NCBI GenBank assembly: GCA_016709145.1
Contig: JADJEK010000001.1
Location: 682,001-746,000, forward strand
Direction of reading: 5' to 3'
From: Planctomycetota bacterium
GTDB taxonomy: Bacteria; Planctomycetota; B15-G4; JADJEK01
DNA length: 64,000 nucleotides
The notes under the pieces are model-generated. The model saw only the letters and a program-made list of their open reading frames with translations, had not been told where the DNA came from and did not search any database. This document shows, in pieces, positions 9,401-17,416 of the stretch (its first letter is position 1; each line of letters opens with the position of its first letter). Both the position numbers and the translations under genes were made by a program.

Positions 9401-10065
9401 ACGACACTGCGCTCGGCGTCGTAGCCCTCGAGCTGGAACCCGAGCGTGCCATCGGCCGCGAGCACGGGCTTCGCCGCCACGCTCGTCCGTGCGGCGCCGA
9501 CGGACTGGTAGACGTGTGGCGCGCTGTGGATCACGGTCCCCACCGGCGTTTCGATGCGCAGTGAGCCGTCGTCGTCCAACGCGACGTGCGTCGCTCCGTC
9601 GAAGGCGATCCGCACCGCCGCGAGGTCCGCACCGGGAGCGACGATGACGTCGTATTCGAACGCGCCACGGTTCGCGTACATGCGGACGTCGAGGCCCGGA
9701 CCGATCTCGTCGAGCACGACCGCGCTCGAATGCGTGACTCCGAGGATCCAGCGGCTCGGGTCCACGCCCCGCAGGTAATTCGACGTCGATTCCAGCGGCT
9801 CGACCGCGTCGATGGATCGCGCGCGTGCGCCGACGAATCGCAGTCGCAACGCGTGCGCAACCCCGTCGGCGCCGGTGCGCCACAGAGTCGCCCCGTCGTC
9901 GCCGACGTAGACGAGGTCCCGCTCGACGCGCGCGAGGTAGCGCACGTCGTCGGGAGCTTGGCCCCGGTTGGGTTCGAACACGATCGGAACGCCCGCGTGA
10001 CCAACGTGCGGCGCGAGCCAGGTGAACGTTCCGATGAACAAGGCGATGACCGAGCGAGCATTCAT
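6439..10065 (-). CDS. large secreted SBBP beta-propeller / HAF-repeat protein
   Basis: The 1208-aa exported protein starts at ATG 10065, where a signal peptide begins (MNARSVIALFIGTFTWLAP). Residues about 27-210 resemble the N-terminal domain that precedes SBBP propellers (FEPNRGQAP, then GLDVRMYANRGAFEYD). SBBP-type repeats follow at about 215-560, with YATFFGAAGNDAVRDVAV followed by further VAPDG/GxAFVAR-like blades. A short Ig-like stretch comes next, then HAF-type repeats (INSSGQVVG, VNDLGHVVGE, INDLDQVVGA, ISDSGITVG) at about 780-1080. The last ~110 residues (YGQGTPGTLGVPKL onward) are the shared planctomycete beta module. The role is probably cell-surface or extracellular and non-enzymatic, and no catalytic motif is seen. 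It has no close operon partner. Confidence 0.85.
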   Translation of the reverse strand: MNARSVIALFIGTFTWLAPHVGHAGVPIVFEPNRGQAPDDVRYLARVERDLVYVGDDGATLWRTGADGVAHALRLRFVGARARSIDAVEPLESTSNYLRGVDPSRWILGVTHSSAVVLDEIGPGLDVRMYANRGAFEYDVIVAPGADLAAVRIAFDGATHVALDDDGSLRIETPVGTVIHSAPHVYQSVGAARTSVAAKPVLAADGTLGFQLEGYDAERSVVIDPIVGYATFFGAAGNDAVRDVAVAPDGSIVFAGSTQSPNLPFQQAYQTVLLGESDAFVARMNAAGTALLWCTYFGGTSATTVEMATDVDVDAGGRVVVGGNTDSIDFPTSAGAIQAGFGGDRDAFVARFSSSGNQLLYSTLIGGAALDTLGAMRVDGLGNIACGGHTSSSDLPIKNAAFGTYFGTEDAWVARFTTTNALDFLTYFGTDFVDVTNDVEFGLGGDVVAAGAANGDDLPLGVSPMQTYGNGFVARFQQGGALVASTYTQMPVVGLATDALDAVWVVGGTNSSGIKTSYACLQKFHSGSQGASGSSDAWIERIAPDLSALEAGSLFGVASSSEIAWDVVVDAFGEPTVLMTSTGNSFPYNSTARLAHWNAWLTRQCWQTILPSGTANALAFARTSTESLWVGGIASSTFAATSGALQTFNAGLEDGYLVRVDPTPATTQIALDAYPARLRHGSQGLCVLTLDGAAPAGGLTLAVTSSDPALAVPPVVHVPAGASSIDVTVVAGLVPAPTSATVTVSGLGTSQSATIQIVHGPFFAIDVIEKFGTTSPGTGSPAAAINASGQIAGTHFSTLDPLWSLAGFVFSDATGFSDYLSYARDLNDAGTVCTQLGTKAYVRTAAGTETQIPAVSGFSGYYAEAINSSGQVVGMMDNVNTSRAWRYTPGTGTKNLGNIGGNGYSAAADVNDLGHVVGETQTTSFSTVPFRYVDGVGMMSLGLPAGSLYAKAYGINDLDQVVGAQANPFGNEFDAFRWSPALGYELLGRLPGDKTCIAHEISDSGITVGQSSNWSNVPRAVFHTDADGLMALSDAVDPFEGWIYSLDAATDVNEHGMISVDGGYSGGYPDGAIATGVAFRLMPVGPRFENYGQGTPGTLGVPKLTSTKRPAICAPIQLSIGNSRGQSANALLVLSAFPANLPLGSATLLVQPSITVPFVLPTTGAMFGGNIPCDPIYVGNELYLQVLEEDPGAPSGVSATPGLKLTIG

Positions 10066-10172
10066 GGGGTGGATTCCGGCGCACGCGCATGCGTGCGAAG
10101 AGGCGGCACCCCTGCATGCGTCGAATCCATGGTCGGGCTGGCGCGGTTTTCGGTTTTCCGCGCCGACCGCCG

Positions 10173-11732
10173 TCAACGGCCCAAGCGATCGAGCAAACGC
10201 TCCCCGACGCGCAGCGCGTTGGCCATGATCGTGAGCGAGGGATTCACGGCGCCGCTCGACGGGAAGAACGAGCCGTCGACTGCATAGAGGTTGTGCACGT
10301 CCCACGCGCGACACTCGGGATCGAGCACCGACGTCGCAGGATCGCCCCCGAACCGCAGCGTGCCGCTCTGGTGGCTGACGGCCTGGATGCCGAGCCGCAG
10401 ATGCAAGAAGTCCGGGCGCGCCCGTCCGTGCGCGAGTTCGGCTCGCGCCACGATCGACTCGGTGCGCTCGCGCAGCGCTTCGTACGCGGCCAGGTTGTTC
10501 GGCAAGTACGACAGCGTGATCCCACCGTCCGCACCGACTGTCACGCGATTGCGCGGATCGGGCAGATCCTCGCTGGTCAGGAAGAAGTCGACCGAGTGCG
10601 CGAGCAGGTCGTCCGCGGTGCGGTTCGCGAGCGACGACTCCTTCGCCATGAACTCGACCGTCCACCGATCGGGCTTGCCCATCAACTGGATCGTGCCGAG
10701 CGGAAACTCCGACGCTCCGTGCCCTTCGTGCGCGCTCGCCCCGCGGTAGAAGTCGGTCAGTCCGAACGTCTTCTGGAACACCGACGGGTTCTCGACGTCG
10801 CAGACGGCGAGCAGCATGCCGTTGTGATGCAGCATCAGATTGCGGCCGACGAGTCCGGATCGATTCGCGAGCCCGTGTGGATGCGCGTCGTTCGCGGAGC
10901 GCAGCAACAGCGCGGCCGAGTTCACGGCGCCGCACGCGACGACGACGATGGAGCCACGGACGACCTCGGTCTCGTCGCCGTGTCGGACGAGGACTCCGGT
11001 GATCTCGCGTCCCGAGGTCGACGTGAGCAAGCGTTCGACGACACACTCCGTGCGCAGCGTCACACCTCCGCGGCTCTGCGCGGGCACGAGCGCGGCCACG
11101 TGCGCATCGGCTTTCACTTCGGTCGGGTCGGGGTAGCCGTCGAATCGCGCCAGCCGAATCGGCGCGGTCGCGTGCGACGTCTCGCCGAGACGAACGCCGA
11201 GCGGGATCGGGAACGGCCGCAGTCCTTGGTGCTCCAGATCACGCGCGAGTTCCGCGATGCGTGGTTCGTGTTCGAGCGCGCGGAACGGATACGGAGTCGA
11301 CGACGGCGGATCGTGCGGATCCGCGCCGCGACGACCATGCACGGAATAGAGCCGCTCGGCGGCCGAGTAGTACGACTCGAGCTGTTCGTACGCGATCGGC
11401 CATGCCGGCGACGTGCCGCCGTGATGGCGCACTTCCGCGAAGTCGTGCGCGCGCAGTCGCAACAGCGCGGCGCCGTACATCTTCGTGTTGCCGCCGACGA
11501 CGTAATGCACGGACGGCGCGAACTCGCGACCGTCCGCGTCGCGCCAGCGTTCCGCGGTCGCGTAGCGACGATCGAGGCAGACCGCCTTCTCGTCCCAGTT
11601 CTCGCGCTCGCGCGGCAGGAAGCCACCGCGTTCGAGCACGAGCACGCGCTTGCCGCTGCCCGCGAGGGCGTGGGCCAGCGTGCCGCCGCCCGCTCCCGAT
11701 CCGATGATGACGACGTCGTAGCTGGTCGACAT
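10173..11732 (-). CDS. GMC-family FAD-dependent oxidoreductase
   Basis: The 519-aa flavoprotein has an N-terminal Rossmann motif VVIIGSGAGGGTLAHALAG (7-25) with the acidic VLVLERGG end, and the GMC region GGNTKMYGAALLRLR (about 79-93). A central substrate domain follows, then a C-terminal GMC_oxred_C domain with VSHQSGT (candidate catalytic histidine), YAVDGSFFP and NPSLTIMANALR. The family oxidises alcohols or sugars. There is no signal peptide, so a cytoplasmic location is likely. It is not closely linked to a dehydrogenase gamma subunit or a cytochrome, so the substrate and electron acceptor cannot be assigned. It stands alone, 107 bp upstream of the SBBP/HAF start and 61 bp downstream of mutM. 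Confidence 0.92.
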   Translation of the reverse strand: MSTSYDVVIIGSGAGGGTLAHALAGSGKRVLVLERGGFLPRERENWDEKAVCLDRRYATAERWRDADGREFAPSVHYVVGGNTKMYGAALLRLRAHDFAEVRHHGGTSPAWPIAYEQLESYYSAAERLYSVHGRRGADPHDPPSSTPYPFRALEHEPRIAELARDLEHQGLRPFPIPLGVRLGETSHATAPIRLARFDGYPDPTEVKADAHVAALVPAQSRGGVTLRTECVVERLLTSTSGREITGVLVRHGDETEVVRGSIVVVACGAVNSAALLLRSANDAHPHGLANRSGLVGRNLMLHHNGMLLAVCDVENPSVFQKTFGLTDFYRGASAHEGHGASEFPLGTIQLMGKPDRWTVEFMAKESSLANRTADDLLAHSVDFFLTSEDLPDPRNRVTVGADGGITLSYLPNNLAAYEALRERTESIVARAELAHGRARPDFLHLRLGIQAVSHQSGTLRFGGDPATSVLDPECRAWDVHNLYAVDGSFFPSSGAVNPSLTIMANALRVGERLLDRLGR

Positions 11733-11793
11733 GGCGCGCTCCGCATCCTGGGCCGACTTGGATGCGCGAGGGCGTCGGGCGGTTACGCGTCGG

Positions 11794-12609
11794 TCAGCGT
11801 TGGCAGCGCGGACACCAATACGTCGAGCGTTGGCCGCTGCGCGCGCACTTGATCAGGGCGCCGCAGCGCGTGCATGGCTCGTGCACGCGTTCGTAGACCA
11901 GGAGTTCCTGCGCGAAGTAGCCCGGCTCGCCATCGCTGCGCGCGAAGTCACGCAGCGTCGTACCACCGGCCTCGATGGCGGCGCGCAAGACGTCCTTCAC
12001 GGTGAGCGCGAGCGCGTCGAAGCGTTCGCGCGCAATGCGGCCAGCCGCGCGCAGCGGGTGGATGCCGGCACGATGCAGCGACTCGCTCGCGTAGATGTTG
12101 CCGACGCCGACCACGACGTGCCCGTCCATGATCACGTGCTTGATCGGTGCGGCGCGGCCGCGGGCCCGCGCGAACAGATAGGCGCCGTCGAATGCATCCG
12201 ACAGCGGTTCGGGGCCGAGGTCCTTCAAGAGCTTCGAGTGCGCCGGATCGCCGGTGATCCACAGCACGGAACCGAAGCGGCGCGGATCGCGCAGGCGCAG
12301 CGCCATGCCGCCGTCGAAGACGAGATCGACGTGGTCGTGCGCGGCGGGCTCGGTCGCTGCCGGCACGATGCGCAGACTGCCCGACATGCCGAGATGCACG
12401 AGCACGTGACCGCGCTGCGTGCGCAGCAGCAAGTACTTCGCGCGCCGCTCCGCCGCCTCGATGCGCAAGCCCGGCAGCACGCGCGCGAGTTCGTCGGGAA
12501 CCGGCCAACGCAGGCGCGCATCGCGCACGACGACGGCGCGCACGCGCTTGCCGACGACGTGGGGTTCGATGCCGCGCCGCGTGGTCTCGACCTCCGGCAG
12601 CTCGGGCAT
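11794..12609 (-). CDS. mutM: formamidopyrimidine-DNA glycosylase
   Basis: The 271-aa enzyme removes oxidised purines (8-oxoG, FapyG) and nicks abasic sites in base excision repair. It carries the invariant N terminus MPELPEVETTRRG, whose proline is the catalytic Schiff-base nucleophile and whose Glu3 is the acid. Also present are the AKYLLL lysine loop (about 57-62), the H2TH element GVGNIYASESLHRAGIHP and a C-terminal zinc finger CTRCG...WCPRCQR. Length and order match the family. Its ATG (12609-12607) overlaps the stop of the upstream DUF1294 gene as TGATG, so the two are translationally coupled. Confidence 0.97.
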   Translation of the reverse strand: MPELPEVETTRRGIEPHVVGKRVRAVVVRDARLRWPVPDELARVLPGLRIEAAERRAKYLLLRTQRGHVLVHLGMSGSLRIVPAATEPAAHDHVDLVFDGGMALRLRDPRRFGSVLWITGDPAHSKLLKDLGPEPLSDAFDGAYLFARARGRAAPIKHVIMDGHVVVGVGNIYASESLHRAGIHPLRAAGRIARERFDALALTVKDVLRAAIEAGGTTLRDFARSDGEPGYFAQELLVYERVHEPCTRCGALIKCARSGQRSTYWCPRCQR

Positions 12610-12881
12610 CAGAGTCCCTCGCGCACGATCAGGACGACCCAACCGATGCTGATCGCCGTCGCGAGCATGTGCTTCCAACGGAACGACGACTTCGACGTCT
12701 TGTGTCGGAACAACACGGATGCGCTCCACGAACCCACGCAGCCGAGCAGCGCGGCGGGGAGCAGCAGGGTCGACTCGGGGATGCGGCGCGCGCCGCGCGC
12801 GGCCTTCCACTTGTCGATGGCCATCATTCCGAAGGCCAAGGCGTTGATGACGACGAGGTAGCCAAGCAGCAGGGGAGGCAT
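12609..12881 (-). CDS. DUF1294 small membrane protein
   Basis: The 90-aa protein has hydrophobic helices at about 2-20, 38-55 and 70-88. It shows the DUF1294 hallmarks IDKWKA (about 21-26), RRIPEST (about 31-37) and FRHKTSKSSF (about 57-66). The start at 12881 removes an unlikely charged N-terminal extension and puts the first membrane helix at the N terminus. It is co-transcribed with mutM through a 1-nt stop/start overlap. The family has no established biochemical role; in some relatives it is fused to a cold-shock domain. The identification is secure, the function is unknown. Confidence 0.9.
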   Translation of the reverse strand: MPPLLLGYLVVINALAFGMMAIDKWKAARGARRIPESTLLLPAALLGCVGSWSASVLFRHKTSKSSFRWKHMLATAISIGWVVLIVREGL

Positions 12882-12924
12882 GGCTGCTACCGTATCGACA
12901 AGTCGTCCCGTTCGAGGTGCTCGC

Positions 12925-13647
12925 ATGGTCCGATCGCATCACGCGGTGTGGTTGTCGTTCGCCTGTTCATGGTTGGCGTCGTGTGCCTCCCCCGGAGATC
13001 CCGCACCGGTCGGGCCGACGCCGGTCGAAGAACTCGCAAAGTGGATGGAAGGCTCGTTCGATTCGGCCGCGCAAGCCGCGCGCGACCCGCACTACCTCGA
13101 CGTCCACTTGTCGATGACGCGGATCTTCCCGGAGCGCGACGACGGCCCGTGGCTCTACGTCGAACAGGCCGTGGCGAGCGCACTGGATCGACCGTACCGC
13201 CAGCGCGTCTACCGTCTGGTCGCGTTGGAGGCAGGTCGGGTCGAGAGCCAGGTCTACACGCTGCCCGGCGATCCGCTTGCGTATGCGGGTGGGGGTCGCG
13301 ATCCGGCGAAGTTGGCGACACTCGATCCCGAATCGCTGGTCGCGCGCGAGGGCTGCGCGATCGAGCTCGAACGCATCGACGCCAGTACTTGGCGCGGGTC
13401 CACCCGCGGTCGGGGCTGCGCCAGCAATCTGTCGAACGCGTCGTACGCAACCTCCGAAGTCGTCGTCACTTCGACGCTCCTGACCAGTTGGGATCGTGGC
13501 TTCGACGCGGCGGGCAAGCAGGTTTGGGGCGCCGTGGACGGGCCGTACGAATTCGTGAAGGTGGTCGGGGACCCGGCGCCGACCAAGCCGGATTCGATCC
13601 GTGAAGAGACCAGCGATTCCGAAACGAGCGATCCTCCGAACGGTTGA
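12925..13647 (+). CDS. CpcT/CpeT-like lipoprotein
   Basis: The 240-aa lipoprotein has a signal peptide ending in lipobox LASC (about residues 17-20), and its ATG at 12925 has GAGG 7 nt upstream. Motifs of the CpcT/CpeT family are clear: HYLDVHLSMTRIFPER, WLYVEQA, PYRQRVY and, later, REGCAIELER. In cyanobacteria, family members attach bilin chromophores to phycobiliproteins. This organism shows no phycobiliprotein here and the protein is exported, so a bilin or other small hydrophobic ligand is only a possibility. It is divergent from DUF1294-mutM, with start codons 43 bp apart, and lies 110 bp upstream of the haloperoxidase gene on the same strand, possibly in one transcription unit. Confidence 0.8.
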   Translation: MVRSHHAVWLSFACSWLASCASPGDPAPVGPTPVEELAKWMEGSFDSAAQAARDPHYLDVHLSMTRIFPERDDGPWLYVEQAVASALDRPYRQRVYRLVALEAGRVESQVYTLPGDPLAYAGGGRDPAKLATLDPESLVAREGCAIELERIDASTWRGSTRGRGCASNLSNASYATSEVVVTSTLLTSWDRGFDAAGKQVWGAVDGPYEFVKVVGDPAPTKPDSIREETSDSETSDPPNG

Positions 13648-13757
13648 CCTTCGTCGAACCGGGAGCAACCTTGCTCCACACTCCGCCCGCGGTCCACGTC
13701 CCATGGCGCGTGACACCGCTTCCTCGTCCTCGGTCCTCCGAATCGGGATCCCATCGC

Positions 13758-15548
13758 ATGGCGCGCAACTCGAAGTCCAAGTCCGATCGCACCGTCGATC
13801 CCTCGTCCGAACTCACGCAACCCGACGGCATCGCGAAGACCGTCGATCGGCGCAGCTTCCTCGGGGGGCTCGGCTCGCTGGCCGCGGCGACCACTGCGGC
13901 AATGGGCCTGTCGCTGACGCCGGCGATCGTCGGTACCCCGGGCTCCAGTGCGGAGGCCGCCGAAGACGGCGGTCCTCTCGGGGCGAAGAAGCGGCGCTCG
14001 AAGGCGTACGCCATCCGGCGAGCCGTCGCGAAGAACAACCACAAGCGCCCGGTGTTCAAACCGCTGAACAACGGCGACGAAGACCTCTACGCGACGCGCA
14101 TCGGCAACTTCCACAAGGGTCTCCCCCACGACGCCAATGGCAACGTCGACGCGAACGCGTACCAGGCGTTCCTCAAGGCGGTCAGCACCGGCAAGTTCGC
14201 GGACTTCGAAGCGATCCCGATGGGCGTGACGAACTTCGCCGATCGCTTCCCGCTGAAGAACCCGCAGGCCGGCCTCGCGTTCGACCTCGAGGGCACGGAC
14301 GTCTGTCAGTTCTCGATGCCGGCAGCGCCCGCGCTCGCGTCCGCGGAAGCGGCCGGCGAGATGGTCGAGCACTATTGGCAGGCTCTGCTGCGCGACGTGC
14401 ACTTCGCCGACTACGCGACCGACTCGGCGGTGGCCGATGCGTGCGCCGAGCTGACGGCGATGAGCGACTTCCGCGGGCCGAAGTCGACCGGCTCCGTGAC
14501 GCCACAGTTGCTGTTCCGCGACAACTCGGCCGGCACGATCGCCGGGCCGTACGTCTCGCAGTTCCTGCTGCGCGCGTGTCCGTTCGGCGCCGTGAACATC
14601 GAGCAGAAGATGCGCACGCTGATCGCCGGCGACGATCACATGACCGACTTCGCGACGTGGCTCGCGATCCAGAACGGGGCGAAGCCGCTCGCGACGCAGA
14701 ACTTCGACACCGTGCGTCGTTACATCCGCAATGGCCGCGACCTCGGCCAATGGGTGCACGTCGACGTCCTCTACCAAGCGTATTTCCATGCGGCGCTGAT
14801 CCTGCTGACACCGCCGACGCCGGGCGACCTCGTGACGGGTGGCGGCATCGGTTGCCCGACGAACCCGGGTGACCCGTACAAGAACTCGTTGACGCAGTGC
14901 GGCTTCGGCACGTTCGGAGCGCCGTACATCATGACCATCCTCACGGAGGTCGCGACGCGTGCGCTGAAGGCCGTCTGGTTCACGAAGTGGTACGTCAACC
15001 GCAAGCTGCGCCCCGAGGCATACGGCGGGCTCGTCCATCGCGCGCTCGCGAACCTCGAATCGCTCCCGCTGCATGCGGACGTGCTGAACTCGCAAGCCGT
15101 CGACGACATCTTCACGCAGTTCGGGACGTACCTGTTGCCACAAGTGTTCCCCGAGGGCTCGCCGCTGCATCCCTCGTACGGCTCGGGTCACGCGACCGTC
15201 GCGGGCGCGTGCGTCACGATCTTGAAGGCGATGTTCGACGGCAGCACCCCGTACGCGAACCCCGTGGTCGCGTCGGCGGACGGACTCTCACTCGTGCCGT
15301 ACGTCGGTGCGGATGCCGGATCACTGACGGTCGCGGGCGAACTCGACAAGCTCGCGTCGAACACCGCGCAAGGACGGAACATCGCCGGTGTCCACTGGCG
15401 CTCGGACGCGTACTGGTCGATGCGCCTCGGCGAACAGGTCGCGATCAGCGTCCTGCGCGATCAGAAGAAGACCTTCAACGAAACCGCGAATGGCGTGTTC
15501 GAAGGCTTCACGTTCACGACGTTCGACGGCGACACGATCACGGTGTGA
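13758..15548 (+). CDS. Tat-exported vanadium-dependent haloperoxidase (algal bromoperoxidase type)
   Basis: The 596-aa PAP2-superfamily enzyme oxidises halides with peroxide. A twin-arginine signal (DRRSFLGGLGSLAAA, about 31-45) predicts folded export. The vanadate pocket is complete: K410 and R418 in KWYVNRKLRPE, the S476-G477-H478 motif in PSYGSGHAT, and R540 and H546 in GRNIAGVHW. The K-x7-R spacing matches algal bromoperoxidases rather than fungal chloroperoxidases (K-x6-R), as do the flanking residues. The ATG at 13758 is chosen because upstream sequence is not protein-like and the Tat motif falls in the usual place. Halide preference cannot be read from sequence. It is followed by the 12-bp tandem repeat. 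Confidence 0.92.
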   Translation: MARNSKSKSDRTVDPSSELTQPDGIAKTVDRRSFLGGLGSLAAATTAAMGLSLTPAIVGTPGSSAEAAEDGGPLGAKKRRSKAYAIRRAVAKNNHKRPVFKPLNNGDEDLYATRIGNFHKGLPHDANGNVDANAYQAFLKAVSTGKFADFEAIPMGVTNFADRFPLKNPQAGLAFDLEGTDVCQFSMPAAPALASAEAAGEMVEHYWQALLRDVHFADYATDSAVADACAELTAMSDFRGPKSTGSVTPQLLFRDNSAGTIAGPYVSQFLLRACPFGAVNIEQKMRTLIAGDDHMTDFATWLAIQNGAKPLATQNFDTVRRYIRNGRDLGQWVHVDVLYQAYFHAALILLTPPTPGDLVTGGGIGCPTNPGDPYKNSLTQCGFGTFGAPYIMTILTEVATRALKAVWFTKWYVNRKLRPEAYGGLVHRALANLESLPLHADVLNSQAVDDIFTQFGTYLLPQVFPEGSPLHPSYGSGHATVAGACVTILKAMFDGSTPYANPVVASADGLSLVPYVGADAGSLTVAGELDKLASNTAQGRNIAGVHWRSDAYWSMRLGEQVAISVLRDQKKTFNETANGVFEGFTFTTFDGDTITV

Positions 15549-15574
15549 CCCCGAGGCGGCGAAGCCGCCGACCG

Positions 15575-15670
15575 CACCCGGGCCGTCACCCGGGCTGCCA
15601 CCCGGGCCATCACCCGGGCCATCACCCGGGCCGTCGCCCGGGCCGTCACCCGGGTGGTGGCCCGGGTGGT
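15575..15670. repeat. 8 x 12-bp tandem repeat centred on CCCGGG
   Basis: Eight consecutive 12-nt units of the form CACCCGGGCCGT occur without spacers; variants end in CTGC, CCAT or TGGT, and one unit starts CGCC. The core CCCGGG is self-complementary, and the last two units read ACCCGGGT-like, so the array can fold in single strand. It lies between the 3' ends of the haloperoxidase gene and the convergent thioredoxin-like gene. The same unit occurs at 62582-62665. Confidence 0.9.
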
Positions 15671-15681
15671 GCGTTAGCCCG

Positions 15682-16233
15682 TCACCCTCGCGCATTCGCC
15701 TCGGCGATCGCCGCCTCGACGGCTTCGAGTTCCTGCGTGCCACGCAGCGTGGCGACGATATGGCCGTCGCGGCTCACCACGTACCAGATCGGCGTGACGT
15801 GCGACCACTCGGCGCCGTGGAACGCGTCGGCGAACGCCTTGTCGGCCATCAGCACCGGGTGTTCGAACTTCGAGCGCGCGAGCGTCGCCTGCGTGTCGGC
15901 CTCGGCGTAGCCCTGCAGCCGGTCGGTCATGATCGACCACAGCACCACGTCGTTGGGGTCGAGTTTGCTCGCGAGCGCGCGCACCGTCGGCTTCTCGCGT
16001 TCGCAGCTCCCGCAGAAGGAGCGCAGGAAGTGCAGCACGGCGACCTTCCCACGCAGATCGACGGACGCGAACGATCGACCGTCCGTCGCCGTCAGCGTGA
16101 AGTCCGGAAGCGCATGACCGACGTTGCGCTCGATCTTGCGATCGACCCAGGCGCGCACGACCCACTTGCTCACGGGGAACGCCGCCGCGACGGCCAAGAT
16201 CACCACCGGCCAAATCCAAACGCGACGACTCAT
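15682..16233 (-). CDS. membrane-anchored TlpA/redoxin-like thioredoxin-fold protein
   Basis: The 183-aa protein has one N-terminal membrane anchor (residues about 5-27) and a periplasmic thioredoxin/peroxiredoxin fold: LPDFTLTATDG (42-52), LRGKVAVLHFLRSFCGSCE (60-78, redox pair C74-C77), DKAFADAFHG and TPIWYVVSRDGHIV with the cis-proline. The start at 16233 is preferred over the ATG 6 nt upstream because GAGG ends 6 nt before it. It is the third gene of an operon with the aspartoacylase-like and GCS2-CBS genes (16-bp gap). The likely role is thiol-disulfide exchange or peroxide reduction outside the cytoplasm; the partner is unknown. Confidence 0.85.
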   Translation of the reverse strand: MSRRVWIWPVVILAVAAAFPVSKWVVRAWVDRKIERNVGHALPDFTLTATDGRSFASVDLRGKVAVLHFLRSFCGSCEREKPTVRALASKLDPNDVVLWSIMTDRLQGYAEADTQATLARSKFEHPVLMADKAFADAFHGAEWSHVTPIWYVVSRDGHIVATLRGTQELEAVEAAIAEANARG

Positions 16234-16249
16234 GGGCATCCTCGTTCGA

Positions 16250-17416
16250 TCACGGCCTCTGGCGCCGGCGCACGAACAACATGCGTCCGGCTTCGTGACG
16301 CACTTTGCGGTAGCCGAACAGGCGGAACCACGAATGCGGATAGAGCTGCGCGAGTCCGCGCTCGGACACGGCCAGCGCGTGGGCTCGGGACTCGTGCTCC
16401 GCGACGCCGGGTAGCCAGGTCAGCACTCGATCGAAACCGAGTTTGCGCAGCAACGCGGAGATCCGCAGCCACGACCGTCGAATCGCATGACCGAGGAAGA
16501 AGCCGTCGTCGCCGAGCCCTTGGTAGAGCGGCATCAGCAACACGCAATCGTCGGGAGCGCGGATCGCTCCATCGCGATCCCGCGCAAGTTCTTCGCCGTG
16601 CTCGATCGTGTGGATGTTGTTGAACCCGGGCTTCATCACGAACTGGCTGTCGGCGCGGATCGCGTGGCGATAGGTCACTTCGATGACGCCCGGCGCGCCG
16701 CGGCCCGCGTCCTTCAGGATGCGCGCACGATCGGCGATCCGCGGGATCCGATCGCGAGTCAACGCGCCGATCGATTCGAGCAGGATCCAGATCGCTGCTT
16801 CGTGGCGCGTCTGCGTGCCCGGATCGCGATTCTGTCCGCCTTCGACGACGATCGCGGCGTGACCGCGCTCGGTCACGAACTCGCACAGGGAGCCCTCGAT
16901 CGATTCTTCCAGTCCGAGCAGCAGCGGGATCGGCAACGACAGCGCGGCGCGGCGGTTCTTCAGTGTGTCGCCACACACCGAGAACGGCAGGCCGGCGCTC
17001 GACGTCGAGTGCAAGTCGACGAGCATGAACTCGCTCGCGCCGTCCATCAGCGGTTCGATCAGCGCCAGCAGTTCGCGCTGCTCGCTCTGCTCGGACGTGT
17101 CGAGTGCGGGGTCCTGCGCCTTCACGCGCGCGATCTCGGCCGCGGCCCAGCGCCGATTCAGGTCGTGCGTCAGGTAGCGCTTGTCTTGCAGCAGCGCGCC
17201 GATGTTCCCGGTGAATCCCGTGATCGACCCGCGCAGCGGCGGCCGCTCGCGATGCAGCTCGGCCAACACGGCGGAGATCGCGCCGACGCCGGCCGGTTCG
17301 TTGCCGTGCACTCCACCGACGAACACGAGCGTCGGCCCCGGTAGACCGGCGCTGTAGCTGCCGAGTTGCCGCGTGAACCGCGGCGCCACCGAAGCGTCGA
17401 CCACCGTTCGACTCAC
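16250..17416 (-). CDS. succinylglutamate desuccinylase/aspartoacylase-family metallohydrolase
   Basis: The 388-aa zinc hydrolase belongs to the M14-like AstE/ASPA family, which cleaves N-acyl amino acids. Zinc ligands are H37 and E40 in GGVHGNEPAG and H136 in LVDLHSTS. DLNRRW (about 85-90) matches the substrate-binding segment, and E192 in VVEGGQN is the candidate catalytic glutamate. A C-terminal beta domain (about 250-350) follows as in the family. The start is GTG at 17416, overlapping the upstream stop as GTGA, so translation is coupled to the GCS2-CBS gene; no ATG gives a better start. The pairing suggests a substrate that is a glutamyl or aspartyl conjugate (inference). Confidence 0.88.
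   Translation of the reverse strand: MSRTVVDASVAPRFTRQLGSYSAGLPGPTLVFVGGVHGNEPAGVGAISAVLAELHRERPPLRGSITGFTGNIGALLQDKRYLTHDLNRRWAAAEIARVKAQDPALDTSEQSEQRELLALIEPLMDGASEFMLVDLHSTSSAGLPFSVCGDTLKNRRAALSLPIPLLLGLEESIEGSLCEFVTERGHAAIVVEGGQNRDPGTQTRHEAAIWILLESIGALTRDRIPRIADRARILKDAGRGAPGVIEVTYRHAIRADSQFVMKPGFNNIHTIEHGEELARDRDGAIRAPDDCVLLMPLYQGLGDDGFFLGHAIRRSWLRISALLRKLGFDRVLTWLPGVAEHESRAHALAVSERGLAQLYPHSWFRLFGYRKVRHEAGRMLFVRRRQRP

Noticed and set aside
15575..15670. CRISPR array
   Set aside because: The units are contiguous with no unique spacers, and no cas genes are present.
15321..15743. Open frame encoding PGDGPGDG-like repeats across the 12-bp array
   Set aside because: All frames are open through a 12-nt repeat. 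It overlaps two solid convergent genes and has no start signal.
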